The notes beneath the pieces were generated by a model. It made no database searches. It saw nothing but the letters and a program-made list of their open reading frames with translations, and was not told the DNA's origin. Below, piece by piece: positions 50,816 through 59,433 of a stretch of DNA of 64,000 nt. This DNA comes from Planctomycetota bacterium. GTDB lineage: Bacteria; Planctomycetota; JACOTG01. Each line of letters begins with the position of its first letter. Within the stretch, counting starts at the first letter, position 1. The translations under genes were made by a program, and so were the position numbers. The stretch lies in assembly GCA_016178505.1 (NCBI GenBank), contig JACOTG010000002.1, positions 17,169 through 81,168 of the forward strand. Direction: 5' to 3'.

Positions 50816-52474
50816 CTATCGCGGCGACGTCGGCTCGGCCAACCGATCTCGAATTGCGCGGGCGGCAAGCGCATGGCCGGCCGCGTTCCAGTGTCCTTCC
50901 TGAAAGTAGAGCCGCTCTCCGCGCGCAGCCGCAGCGCGAAACGTCGGCGTGAGATCGAAGCACTCGAAGCCCAGCTTCGAGCCGAGCTTCGAGAGCACTT
51001 GCATCGGACGGTCCACGTCGAATCGGTCTGCGTCCAATCTGCCGAGCTTCATGACCTCACGGAAGAGATCCGTCTCCACTTGCACTCGCGCGGGCGCAAG
51101 GCAAACAAGACAGCGAGCGCCGAGATTCGAGGCTCGAACCTGAATCGCCCGCAGGGCGTCGGCGGTCACGCGGAACGCGAGTTTCAGCTCTTCGTCGGCG
51201 GCATCGCCCATGCGAATCGAACGCAAGAGCATTTGATTCACAGGCGGCTCCTTCGGATTCGTGCCGCGCTTCACGGCCATCCGATCGACGCCGTCGAATA
51301 CGATCCGCGCGAATGCCGACCGCTTCTCCAACTGCGAACGCAGCCAAGAGTGCGGCACCAAGTGTGTGGCGAGAACGTCGGTCTTCGGGAGACCCGCGCA
51401 GGCGCGCGTCGCGAGCAACGTTGCCGTCGGAAAGAGGGAAGCGAGAAAGTCGGTTCTCCCCTCGTAGTGCTTCGCCTTCAGAAAAACCAGGTTCTCTTCG
51501 AGATCGTTCGCGGGGTAGACGAGCACGATCACCAACGAGGGTCGCATTCGTTTCGACAGCCGCTCCAACATCACCAACTCGTCGAGGGTGCAGAAGCCGG
51601 AACAGCCGGCGTTCAACGCGCGAGTGACGGCGCCGATCGTCTCGAGTCGAGCCGCGAGCGTTTCCCGTCCTTCGACACCCAACCCGAATGCAAACGAATC
51701 ACCTAGCACGAACGCGGGCGACGGCTCGGACGGATCGATCTCGGCGTCGCGCAGCCCTATCGAGTTCGTCTCGACCAGTCCACCTCCCATTTCCGGATGA
51801 ATGAAGCGGCCCCGGAAATTCGATCTCATTCGCCAAATGAGGTCGGCGTCCGGTTCGTGGAGCGTGGCGCCCGAGCCGTCGAGCGATTCCACGGCGTACC
51901 AGCTCGTGATCCCTCGCGTTGAAGCCCATGCCTCGAGAATCGCAAAGGCACCGAGAGCGAGGAGCGCGCTGAATCCAAGGCGGAGCGCGACTCGCGACGT
52001 TCGAACGACGAATGGGGCGGAATGAAAGAGCGACGAGGCGGCGACGGCAATCGCAATCGAGGCTGCTCCGAGGCTTGCTGCGCGAATGAGGATTTCCCAC
52101 GCGACTCCCTGCACGTCCCGAAGCGCGCGCAGGAACTGCATCGCGCCGACGGCAATCGCGAACGCGGATGTCGAACCGAAGAGCGCGACATCGAATGCGC
52201 TGCGGCGAGTCGCCGGATCGACGACGACCAGCCTCCAAGCGGCTCCGATCACCGCCAAGGCTCCAAGGACGGCGAAGACCGTGCGTGCCATGCCAAGGGC
52301 GTCGAACGAGCGGTAGAGAGCTTCTCCCGAGATGGCAAGGTCGAAGGCGAGCCACACCACGACGATCGCGAGCGCGACGCGACCGCGGCGTCGCGAGCGA
52401 CCGACATCGGCAACGTCGGTTACACGTCTGACGTCGAGCGTACGAGACGCGGGCGATCGGGTCGTGGATTTCAT
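50816..52474 (-). CDS. Membrane-anchored SGNH-hydrolase-like protein
   Basis: A 552-residue protein with four or five N-terminal membrane helices (about 32-50, 64-82, 96-115, 128-150, 162-182) and a periplasmic SGNH-fold domain. VLGDSFAFGLGVEGRE is block I, with nucleophile Ser260. The C-terminal block reads FQEGHWNAAGHALAARAI; family members usually have D-x-H-x-N there, and here the acidic position is Glu526 with His528. The domain resembles AlgX/AlgJ-type or other O-acyl esterases of exported glycans. If active, it would transfer or remove acyl groups; the Asp-to-Glu change leaves that uncertain. Start at 52474 (MKSTTRSPAS). Confidence 0.7.
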   Translation of the reverse strand: MKSTTRSPASRTLDVRRVTDVADVGRSRRRGRVALAIVVVWLAFDLAISGEALYRSFDALGMARTVFAVLGALAVIGAAWRLVVVDPATRRSAFDVALFGSTSAFAIAVGAMQFLRALRDVQGVAWEILIRAASLGAASIAIAVAASSLFHSAPFVVRTSRVALRLGFSALLALGAFAILEAWASTRGITSWYAVESLDGSGATLHEPDADLIWRMRSNFRGRFIHPEMGGGLVETNSIGLRDAEIDPSEPSPAFVLGDSFAFGLGVEGRETLAARLETIGAVTRALNAGCSGFCTLDELVMLERLSKRMRPSLVIVLVYPANDLEENLVFLKAKHYEGRTDFLASLFPTATLLATRACAGLPKTDVLATHLVPHSWLRSQLEKRSAFARIVFDGVDRMAVKRGTNPKEPPVNQMLLRSIRMGDAADEELKLAFRVTADALRAIQVRASNLGARCLVCLAPARVQVETDLFREVMKLGRLDADRFDVDRPMQVLSKLGSKLGFECFDLTPTFRAAAARGERLYFQEGHWNAAGHALAARAIRDRLAEPTSPR

Positions 52475-52735
52475 CGATGTCCCGTTCTCTTCAACGCCCG
52501 CTCAAAAGCGCGGCAACAGCCGACGGCGAGGTTGATGCTTCGAAAGTAACGCGTGCACTCGCACAGAACGGCAGCACGCACCCCACAGAGGCGACTCATC
52601 GTAGAGCCGATTGCGATCGGCGATCAACCCCCGCGACCCCGAGGTGCATCGCGATGGAACGGTCCGATCGTCGAAACACCGAATCGACCCGGCGTGGACG
52701 ACACGGAACGGACCACACATTTTTCGAGAAAGGCT

Positions 52736-52764
52736 TTGGCAGCTGCGGTATCCCTGCCTATAAT
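52736..52764 (+). promoter_or_regulatory. Sigma70 promoter of the RHH-nadA operon
   Basis: TTGGCA (52736-52741), 17-bp spacer, TATAAT (52759-52764). This is one of the best promoter matches in the window; it lies about 70 bp before the RHH start. Confidence 0.7.
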
Positions 52765-52780
52765 CTTTCGATGATGTTTG

Positions 52781-52797
52781 TATAAGTCTTATATAAG
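52781..52797 (+). promoter_or_regulatory. Palindromic operator candidate
   Basis: TATAAGTCTTATATAAG contains TATAAG, its inverted copy CTTATA and a second TATAAG, with CTTATATAAG a perfect 10-bp palindrome. It follows the -10 box by 16 bp, overlapping the likely transcription start region, and precedes an RHH gene; RHH repressors usually bind tandem short inverted sites like this. Confidence 0.5.
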
Positions 52798-52834
52798 AAG
52801 CTCGTGCGTTGGGCGGCGCGGAGGGGGAACCGAC

Positions 52835-53056
52835 ATGGCATCGAAGATCATCCGGACGTTTTCGGCATCGCCGCGAGAGTTGGAAATGCTCGAGGCGATC
52901 GCGCGTTACCACGACTCCAACAAGAGCGCGATGATCACGAGCCTGGTGAAGAAAGAGTTCTGGCGTGTCTTCCCGGCAGGAACGGGAGCAATCCGGCCGG
53001 ATCGAGGCGCGCGCGTCGAGGAGGCCCCGCATGAACACGGACATCGCAACCGCTGA
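52835..53056 (+). CDS. Small ribbon-helix-helix-like DNA-binding protein
   Basis: A 73-residue protein whose first 45 residues (KIIRTFSASPRELEMLEAIA and RYHDSNKSAMITSLVKKEF) fit a CopG/MetJ-type ribbon-helix-helix: a short strand followed by two helices with the S-x-S-x-x turn (NKSAMI). The C-terminal 25 residues are basic, acidic-mixed and unstructured-looking. It has the GGAGGGGG ribosome site. Its 3' end overlaps the start of nadA by 26 bases, so the two are co-translated. With a palindrome in the promoter region it probably represses its own operon; a link to NAD supply is inference. There is no toxin-like partner gene. Confidence 0.65.
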   Translation: MASKIIRTFSASPRELEMLEAIARYHDSNKSAMITSLVKKEFWRVFPAGTGAIRPDRGARVEEAPHEHGHRNR

Positions 53057-54059
53057 AGTCGGCATCCGTTCAGGACGTCAGGCCTCGAGCAATTCTCCGC
53101 TCGAACGATTTGCGCCGCGCGATCAAGAAGAAACGTCGCTCTTGCGCCACCGCATTCGAGACCTCGCCGTCGCCAAGAAGGCAGTGATCCTCGCGCACAA
53201 CTACCAGATGGGCGAGGTGCAAGACGTCGCCGATTTCACCGGCGATTCGCTCGGGCTCGCGCTCGAGGCGCAGAAGACCGACGCGAACCGCATCGTCTTC
53301 TGCGGCGTCCGCTTCATGGCGGAGTCCGCGAAGGTCCTGAACCCCGACAAGCAGGTGCTGCTGCCAAACCTCTCGGCCGGATGCTCGCTCGCGGACTCGA
53401 TCACGCCGGAAAGCCTCGGCGACTGGAAGGAGCGCTACCCTGATCACACCGTCGTCACGTACATCAATTCCTCGGTCGAAGTGAAGGCGATGTCCGACGT
53501 GTGCTGCACCTCGGCGAATGCCGTGTCGGTCATTCGCTCGATTCCGAACGACAAAATCCTCTTCACTCCCGATCGCAACCTGGGCCGCTGGGTGGCGCGG
53601 CAAGTGCCCGAGAAGGAGATCGCGATCTACGACGGCTGCTGCCCGACGCACGACGTCGTGCGCGGCTCGAGCGTCGAGCGCGTGCGCCGCGCGCACCCCG
53701 ATGCCGTCGTCATCGCGCATCCCGAGTGCCGTGAGGACGTGCTCGCGCTCGCAGACGAGATCTGCTCGACGAGCGCCATGATCGACCGGATCGCGAAATA
53801 CCCCGACGTCCACACGTTCATCGTCGCGACCGAATGGGGCATCGTCCACCAGATGCAGAAGCGCTACCCGGACCGTGAATTCGTTCTCGCGGACGGCTGC
53901 ATCGGCTGTCGCCTCCACTGCCCCTACATGAAGATGATCGATCTCGAGATGATCCTCGCCTCGCTCGAGAACGAGGTGCACGAGATCACGATCGATCCCG
54001 ACGACATGGCCGGCGCACGGCGCGCGCTCGAGCGCATGCTCGCGGTCCCGCGCGACTGA
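53031..54059 (+). CDS. nadA: Quinolinate synthase
   Basis: A 342-residue [4Fe-4S] enzyme of de novo NAD synthesis, condensing iminoaspartate with dihydroxyacetone phosphate. VILAHNYQMGEVQDVADFTGD is cut here to AHNYQMGEVQDVADFTG, the family opening. The cluster cysteines are best placed at Cys118 (SAGCSLAD), Cys233 (HPEC) and Cys297 (CPYMKM); an extra CIGC pair precedes the last. YINSSVEVKA and TEWGIVHQM are further landmarks. The length is usual. No nadB or nadC is in the window. The ATG at 53031 follows GAGGAGG and overlaps the RHH gene; longer versions would run inside it. Confidence 0.92.
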   Translation: MNTDIATAEVGIRSGRQASSNSPLERFAPRDQEETSLLRHRIRDLAVAKKAVILAHNYQMGEVQDVADFTGDSLGLALEAQKTDANRIVFCGVRFMAESAKVLNPDKQVLLPNLSAGCSLADSITPESLGDWKERYPDHTVVTYINSSVEVKAMSDVCCTSANAVSVIRSIPNDKILFTPDRNLGRWVARQVPEKEIAIYDGCCPTHDVVRGSSVERVRRAHPDAVVIAHPECREDVLALADEICSTSAMIDRIAKYPDVHTFIVATEWGIVHQMQKRYPDREFVLADGCIGCRLHCPYMKMIDLEMILASLENEVHEITIDPDDMAGARRALERMLAVPRD

Positions 54060-54076
54060 CTCGCCGCCCGCCTCGC

Positions 54077-54082
54077 TATAAT
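54077..54082 (+). promoter_or_regulatory. -10 box of the DUF853/HerA gene
   Basis: TATAAT lies 23 bp before the ATG at 54106; the ribosome site AAGGAGG lies between them. The -35 region (TGACTC) is weak. Confidence 0.4.
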
Positions 54083-54105
54083 CGCCGGCCTTCAAGGAGG
54101 CCTTC

Positions 54106-56505
54106 ATGGCGAATGCGACCGGTGGGCTCTATGTCGGGACGTTGACCGACGCGACGCGGGCCCGCGTCCTGATCGAACCGCGCGACCTCACGTCGCACGC
54201 CGTCTGCTTCGGCATGACGGGAAGCGGCAAGACCGGCTTGTGTCTCGTGCTCCTCGAGGAGATCGCCCGCGCCGGCGTGCCTGCCATCCTCATCGACCCG
54301 AAGGGCGACATCGGGAACCTCTTCCTCGCTTTCCCGGAGCTCAGGCCGCAGGACTTCGAACCGTGGGTGAATCCCGACGACGCGCGTCGCGAGGGACTCG
54401 AAGTCGGCGCGTTCGCCGCGAAGAAGGCGAGCGAGTGGCAAGCAGGACTTCGCGAGTGCGGGCTCGGACCCGGAGACGTGCGCGCCATGCGCGACGCCGT
54501 CGACTTCGCCGTCTTCACTCCCGGCAGCGAATCGGCAACGCCCGTCGATGTGATCGGGGCGCTTCGCGCGCCTGCCGGCGGGGACATCGAGGCCCGCCGC
54601 GACCTCGTTTCGGGCACGGCGTCCGGGTTGCTCGCGCTCGTCGGCATCGACGCCGATCCGATTCGTTCGCGCGAGCACATCCTCCTCGCCAACCTCCTCG
54701 ATCATGCGTGGAGTGCCGGACGCGACCTCGATCTCCCTTCCCTGATCAACGGGGTCATTCGTCCGCCAATGGATCGGCTCGGCGTCTTTCCCGTCGACAC
54801 GTTCTTTCCGGAGAAAGATCGGATGTCGCTGGCGATGGCGCTGAACGGCGTGCTCGCGGCACCCGGCTTCGCCGCGTGGCTGCGCGGCGTCCCGCTGGAT
54901 CCGGCGGCGTTCCTGAAGAGCGCCCGCGGCAAGCCACAAGTGTCGCTCTTCTCCATCGCACATCTCTCCGACGCGGAGCGGATGTTCTTCGTCACGATTC
55001 TCCTGCAACGCGTCGTCGCCTGGATGCGGCGGCAGCCCGGCACGACCGAGCTACGCGCACTCGTCTATTTCGACGAGACGTTTGGCTACTTGCCGCCGCA
55101 CCCGGCCGACCCGCCGTCGAAGGCGCCAATCCTCACGCTTCTCAAGCAAGCGCGCGCTTTCGGCGTCGGTGCGCTGCTCGCGACGCAGAACCCAGTCGAT
55201 CTCGACTACAAAGCGCTCACGAACGCGGGCACCTGGTTTCTCGGCCGACTGCAGACCGAGCGCGACAAGGATCGCGTGCTCGAAGGACTGCGGACCGCTT
55301 CCGCCATCGCCGATCCAGCGAATCTCTCCGGGACGATCTCGTCGCTGCCGCCGCGCACGTTCGTGTTGCATCGAGCGAAATCCGACCGACCCGTCGTGTT
55401 CAAGTCGCGATTCGCGATGTCGTACCTGCGTGGACCACTCACGCAAGCCGAGCTCGGGAAACTGCAAGGATCGGTCGCGATGCCGGCCACATCCCCGCCG
55501 AGCCCAACAACCGTCGCGCCGACGACGCCGGCAGACGTCGAGCCTGCGGGCTTCAGCGCCGTCGTGCCGCCCGTTCCCGCGGGATTCGTATCGCGCCACT
55601 TGTCGCGCCGCGCGACGTTCGGCCCCGAGCTTCGTCGCCGCTTCGAGACGGCGTTCCGACCGCGCTCGGGCGATCGCGTGCTCTACGTGCCCGCGCTCTA
55701 CGGCGTCGCGCGCGTCCTCTACGACGAGGAGTCGATGGACCTCGTTTTCGAGGAAACCGTGGACAAGCTCGTCTTCCCCGCAACCGAAGATCTTCCGAAG
55801 TGGGACGCCGGCACGGCGGGGATCCAAGACGGCGATTTGCTCTCGTCCGCCGAAGGTGAGGCCCGCTACGCACCGCTCCCGCGCCGATTGCAAACCGTCA
55901 AGGCCGTGACGGAACTGCAGCGCGACTTCGTCGATTTCCTCTTTCGCACCCGGACGCTGAAGACGTGGGTGAATCGCGGTCTGAAGCTCACCTCGCGTCT
56001 CGACGAAACCGAAGAGACCTTCCGCACGCGCTGCCAGGAGGCCGCGCACGCGAAGACCGCCGACGAGGCCGCCGCGCTGCGCGATCGCTACGAGCGCGAC
56101 GCAGATCGATTGAAGCGGAAGATCGAAAAAGAAGCCGCGGATCTCGACCGCGCTGAGGCCGACCGTTCCGCGCGAAAGCGCGAGGAGCTGCTGTCCGCCG
56201 GCGAGACGATTTTCGGATTCCTCCTCGGCCGCCGATCGTCACGCGCACTGTCGCAAGCGGCTACGAAGCGGCGCATGACCGAGCGCGCGGGCGACAAGGC
56301 CGTCGAAGCGAAGAGCGAAATCGAGGCATTGAAGGCCGGGCTGACGAATCTCTCCGAGAAGCTCGAGGACGAAGTCCACGCGATCGAGTCTCGTTGGCTG
56401 GCCGAAGCGGCAAAGGTCCAACCCTTCGAAGTGCGCCTGGAGAAGAACGACATCCGCGTCACGAGCTTCGGCGTGCTGTGGATCCCGGTGACGGCGTGGG
56501 CGTGA
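54106..56505 (+). CDS. HerA/VirD4-type ATPase (DUF853 family)
   Basis: A 799-residue P-loop ATPase. The Walker A motif is GMTGSGKTG (residues 36-44), with DPKGDIGNLFL after it and Walker B YFDETFGYLP; ATQNPVDLDYKALTNAG is the sensor region, all in the manner of the DUF853/YjgR HerA-like group. From about residue 640 to 770 is a charged coiled coil (YERDADRLKRKIEKEAADL). Relatives are thought to act as DNA-handling or translocating ATPases, but YjgR has no settled function. The neighbouring metallopeptidase overlaps by four bases (GTGA). It is not adjacent to a NurA nuclease, so a HerA-NurA repair pair is not supported. Confidence 0.82.
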   Translation: MANATGGLYVGTLTDATRARVLIEPRDLTSHAVCFGMTGSGKTGLCLVLLEEIARAGVPAILIDPKGDIGNLFLAFPELRPQDFEPWVNPDDARREGLEVGAFAAKKASEWQAGLRECGLGPGDVRAMRDAVDFAVFTPGSESATPVDVIGALRAPAGGDIEARRDLVSGTASGLLALVGIDADPIRSREHILLANLLDHAWSAGRDLDLPSLINGVIRPPMDRLGVFPVDTFFPEKDRMSLAMALNGVLAAPGFAAWLRGVPLDPAAFLKSARGKPQVSLFSIAHLSDAERMFFVTILLQRVVAWMRRQPGTTELRALVYFDETFGYLPPHPADPPSKAPILTLLKQARAFGVGALLATQNPVDLDYKALTNAGTWFLGRLQTERDKDRVLEGLRTASAIADPANLSGTISSLPPRTFVLHRAKSDRPVVFKSRFAMSYLRGPLTQAELGKLQGSVAMPATSPPSPTTVAPTTPADVEPAGFSAVVPPVPAGFVSRHLSRRATFGPELRRRFETAFRPRSGDRVLYVPALYGVARVLYDEESMDLVFEETVDKLVFPATEDLPKWDAGTAGIQDGDLLSSAEGEARYAPLPRRLQTVKAVTELQRDFVDFLFRTRTLKTWVNRGLKLTSRLDETEETFRTRCQEAAHAKTADEAAALRDRYERDADRLKRKIEKEAADLDRAEADRSARKREELLSAGETIFGFLLGRRSSRALSQAATKRRMTERAGDKAVEAKSEIEALKAGLTNLSEKLEDEVHAIESRWLAEAAKVQPFEVRLEKNDIRVTSFGVLWIPVTAWA

Positions 56506-57359
56506 GATCCGTTCTGGGCGCACCCGACCACCTCGATCCGACATTGCGAGTGCCGCTGTCGTCGTTGATCCGTCGGAGAGTCGCGCGCTCCTTTGCTGTC
56601 GTGATGACGATCATCGGCGCTTCGGGTTCGGTGGCCATGGCGCAAGGAACGATCGATGCGCCCAAGCCCGAGACGATCGCGACGCTCGATGCGCTCTCGA
56701 AGAAGTGCGGCTTCACGATCAAGCGTCCCGACGCTCCGTTCTCCAGAGACGGCGGCACGATCTCAGGCGACCCACCGATCGCGTCGGAGATCGACGCGGC
56801 TGCGCCCATCCTCGACAGCGAACTCGGCAAGTATCCGCGGGAGTTCTGGCGGCGATGCTCGCTCACGTTCGTGGTTCTCAGCCGCAACCTCCACGGAGCG
56901 AAGAAGCGAATGGCAGGAGCGTTCGCCGAGGACGGCCGATTGTACGTCGACGTCGCTTTCGCGAAGCCGCGTCGCGGGGCCGACGACGATGACTTTCGGA
57001 TCACCCTCCATCACGAGATCTTCCACGCGATCGATTCCGCCGACGAAGCCAACGATGCCGAGTGGTCGAAGCTCAATCCGACGGGATTCACGTATGCTCC
57101 GCTCTCCGACCCACCGAAGGGTGGACTGAAGTGTCCGCACGGATTCGTGACGGCGTACGCGACGACGAGCGTGCGCGAGGATCGCGCGGAGACGTTTGCT
57201 CGCCTCATCGTCTGCCACGTCGGAATGGAATCGCGCGCGACGGACGACCCGATCCTGAGATCGAAGATCGCCTTGCTGAAGCGTTTCGTCGGCGAGCATC
57301 ACCCGAAGATGGGCGAGGAGTTCTGGTCGGCGGTGCTGGTGACGGTCAGCAGAGTCTGA
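56502..57359 (+). CDS. Exported zinc-metallopeptidase-like protein
   Basis: A 285-residue protein beginning at GTG in the overlap with the ATPase gene. An N-terminal Arg-rich stretch and a hydrophobic core (RSFAVVMTIIGASGSVAMA) form a signal peptide ending near residue 50. HHEIFHAIDSAD gives the HExxH zinc site, and DRAETFARLI, about 65 residues later, provides the likely third ligand Glu as in other gluzincin-type putative peptidases. The family is otherwise unclear; the closest feeling is the group of putative metallopeptidases with the HExxH...RAE pattern. Substrate unknown. Followed at once by a convergent gene (7 bp). Confidence 0.7.
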   Translation: MRSVLGAPDHLDPTLRVPLSSLIRRRVARSFAVVMTIIGASGSVAMAQGTIDAPKPETIATLDALSKKCGFTIKRPDAPFSRDGGTISGDPPIASEIDAAAPILDSELGKYPREFWRRCSLTFVVLSRNLHGAKKRMAGAFAEDGRLYVDVAFAKPRRGADDDDFRITLHHEIFHAIDSADEANDAEWSKLNPTGFTYAPLSDPPKGGLKCPHGFVTAYATTSVREDRAETFARLIVCHVGMESRATDDPILRSKIALLKRFVGEHHPKMGEEFWSAVLVTVSRV

Positions 57360-57366
57360 GGCCGAT

Positions 57367-57873
57367 CTAGGACTCGACGCTGCCGAGGATGAAGATGACC
57401 TCGTGCGCGTCCTTCGCCGCGAGCAGGCGATCCAGCATTCCTTCCGTCGAAACGATCGTGGAGATCGTCTTCAGGCAGCGCAGGTAGAGCGTGTCGTCAT
57501 AGGGCGGCGCGACCATCGCCAGGAACACGCGCACCGGCTCGCCGTCCGGCGAGTCGAACGGGATGCCATCGGGCGCGAACCCGACGGCGACGATCAGTTC
57601 TTTCGCCTGCATCGTACGAACGTGAGGAATCGCGATCCCCTTGCCGAGCGCTGTCGTCGCCTTCTTCTCGCGATTCCAGAGATCGGTGAACAGTTTCGAG
57701 TCGTTGCCGACGCGATCCGATCCGGCGAGGAGGACGGCCAGCTCTCGAATCACCGCCTCTTTGAGGCGCGCGTGGAGCCTCTCGATGTTTGCTTCCGGAT
57801 CGTCCGGTTCTTGCCACGTCGTTTCCATGCGCAGCTTGATCAGCTCAGGCCGAAGGAAGCGACGGAGGTTCAT
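57367..57873 (-). CDS. PTS EIIA type-2 (PtsN-like) domain protein
   Basis: A 168-residue protein of the fructose/mannitol-type EIIA family. KGIAIPHVRT carries the phosphorylated histidine His84, and AVGFAPDGIPFDSPDGEPV with VFLAMVAPP completes the fold signature. Free EIIA proteins of this type (PtsN) are regulators that respond to nitrogen or potassium via phosphate relay rather than sugar transporters; no EIIB/EIIC gene is adjacent. Start at 57873 (MNLRRFLRPE). It lies convergent to the metallopeptidase and divergent to the Pro-rich gene. Confidence 0.8.
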   Translation of the reverse strand: MNLRRFLRPELIKLRMETTWQEPDDPEANIERLHARLKEAVIRELAVLLAGSDRVGNDSKLFTDLWNREKKATTALGKGIAIPHVRTMQAKELIVAVGFAPDGIPFDSPDGEPVRVFLAMVAPPYDDTLYLRCLKTISTIVSTEGMLDRLLAAKDAHEVIFILGSVES

Positions 57874-58104
57874 GATCGGATCATCGAATCAGAGGAAGCC
57901 CACAGACGATTCATCGAAGCCTTCAGACGTTCAGCGCCTGAAAGTCTCGATCTGGAGCAAAAGGTCGGCCCATTCTAGTACCGACCTCGGATTCCCTCAA
58001 GGCGGCCGGCGAACGGGTCGATGAACACGTCCGCACTCGAAAGCGATCCACGCTTGTCGCTCCGGTCCAGTCGTGCCCGGCTCCCTCGCTCGAGGTGAAC
58101 CATC

Positions 58105-59322
58105 ATGACCCAGCAATCGAACGATCCCGGCCAGACTCGCGGCGAGGAAGCCGAACCGCTGTTGCCGTCCATGTCCATCGACGACAACGACCCGGATCTC
58201 GTCATCGACGACGGCACGGTTCCAGTGTCCGACTCGGCTGACGTGGACACGGCGTTCGACGACGATGAGGAAATCGTTCTCGAAGAGGACGACACAGTCA
58301 GCGTCGAAGTCGTCGTGAAGATCCAGCAGGACGCCGACGGCAAAGAGACTCGCCGGCCGCCCGTGATGCGACCCAAACTGGCGCCCGAGCCGAAGCCGCT
58401 CGACATTCCTACCGCGGCGCCCGTCGCCCCGGCTCCGCACCGCTTCCCTCGATGGTGGATCGCAGCCGCCGCGAGCTTGCTCTTCCTCCTCGGTGCCGGT
58501 CTCTACGTCTTCATCACGACCGGCGAGCCCGAGCACGAGCAGATCGTCGGCTTCAGGCCTCCGCCGATGGAGGCCGTTCCAACCAAGACCGAGACGACGG
58601 TCGAGTCGGAGCCGCAACCCGAACCCGTCGCGGAAGAGCCGACGCCAAAGCCGATGGACCAGGTGCTCCCGGCCGCACCGGCGCCCGTCGCCGTGGAGGC
58701 ACCGACGCCCGCGCCCGTCGTCGCGCACGCCGAACCCGCACACGTGGAGACGCCGAAGGCGGCGGCACCGTCGAATCCCGGTGAAGACAAGAACATCGAA
58801 ACGTCTGCGATCGGCGCGGATGAAACGATTGTCGAGCTGAAAAACGGAAACACGTTCGCCGGCCGATTGAAGCGGTTCGACAGGAAAGGCGTCACGCTCG
58901 AGATCTGGAACGGAGTGATCGCGCTCTCGAACGACCAGCTTCGAGGGTTCCTCTCGAACGATTCGCCGGAGTTCCGACCCATCGAGACCCTGCCGATGGG
59001 ATTCGTCGAGCTGCCCAATCGCAATCGGATCTACGGCCGCGTGTTCAAGGTCACCGACTCGCGAATCATCCTCGCGGTGAGTGGAGCTCGCTTTGGCTTC
59101 AGCCCCGCGCAAGTGAAGGTCGGTTACCTGAGACCAGGTGAAGAGCCACCGCCGGAACCCGGCTTCCAACCGGTACCCGAGCCGCGTCCCGAGCCTCCGA
59201 AGTCGACCCCGCGGCCCTCGAAGGACTCCGACGGCCCGCACGCCGATCCGGACGGTCCTGCGCGCGACGGTGGCGACGAGACCGACATCGAGAAGGAGCC
59301 GACGAGACCGTTCCCGTTCTGA
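58105..59322 (+). CDS. Single-TM Pro/acid-rich protein with two Sm-like beta repeats
   Basis: A 405-residue protein I do not recognise. Residues 1 to about 110 are highly acidic, with a run of Asp/Glu around DDDEEIVLEEDD, then a single membrane helix at about 117-136 (WWIAAAASLLFLLGAGLYVF is the core). The periplasmic part starts with a Pro/Ala/Glu linker and contains two similar five-strand units: VELKNGNTFAGRLKRFDRKG and VELPNRNRIYGRVFKVTDSR, resembling Sm-like or SH3-like folds. A long Pro-rich tail ends in PFPF. The layout suggests an inner-membrane to envelope tether. The ribosome site GAGGTG precedes the ATG. Confidence 0.6.
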   Translation: MTQQSNDPGQTRGEEAEPLLPSMSIDDNDPDLVIDDGTVPVSDSADVDTAFDDDEEIVLEEDDTVSVEVVVKIQQDADGKETRRPPVMRPKLAPEPKPLDIPTAAPVAPAPHRFPRWWIAAAASLLFLLGAGLYVFITTGEPEHEQIVGFRPPPMEAVPTKTETTVESEPQPEPVAEEPTPKPMDQVLPAAPAPVAVEAPTPAPVVAHAEPAHVETPKAAAPSNPGEDKNIETSAIGADETIVELKNGNTFAGRLKRFDRKGVTLEIWNGVIALSNDQLRGFLSNDSPEFRPIETLPMGFVELPNRNRIYGRVFKVTDSRIILAVSGARFGFSPAQVKVGYLRPGEEPPPEPGFQPVPEPRPEPPKSTPRPSKDSDGPHADPDGPARDGGDETDIEKEPTRPFPF

Positions 59323-59433
59323 TCCCCGAGCACTCCCTCGGTTCTTTGACGGACCCATGACGTCGTGACACAATGTCGCGCCGATCGTCACAGTTCGATC
59401 ATCGAGCCGGTGGCCGCTTTGAGGGATCAGTCG

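Noticed and set aside
50240..51706. 488-codon plus-strand frame
   Set aside because: Its second half is antisense to the SGNH-like gene. A short middle part (about 50600-50810) looks protein-like and is kept only as a remnant.
52835..53056. CopG-type antitoxin of a toxin-antitoxin pair
   Set aside because: The overlapping partner is nadA, a biosynthetic enzyme; no toxin-like gene is adjacent.
54106..57359. HerA-NurA type DNA repair or antiphage module
   Set aside because: The ATPase is HerA-like but the coupled gene is an exported HExxH peptidase, not a nuclease; no other defence genes are near.
57872..58024. 50-codon plus-strand ORF between the PTS IIA and Pro-rich genes
   Set aside because: No ribosome site, no recognisable motif, and it overlaps the start of the divergent gene.
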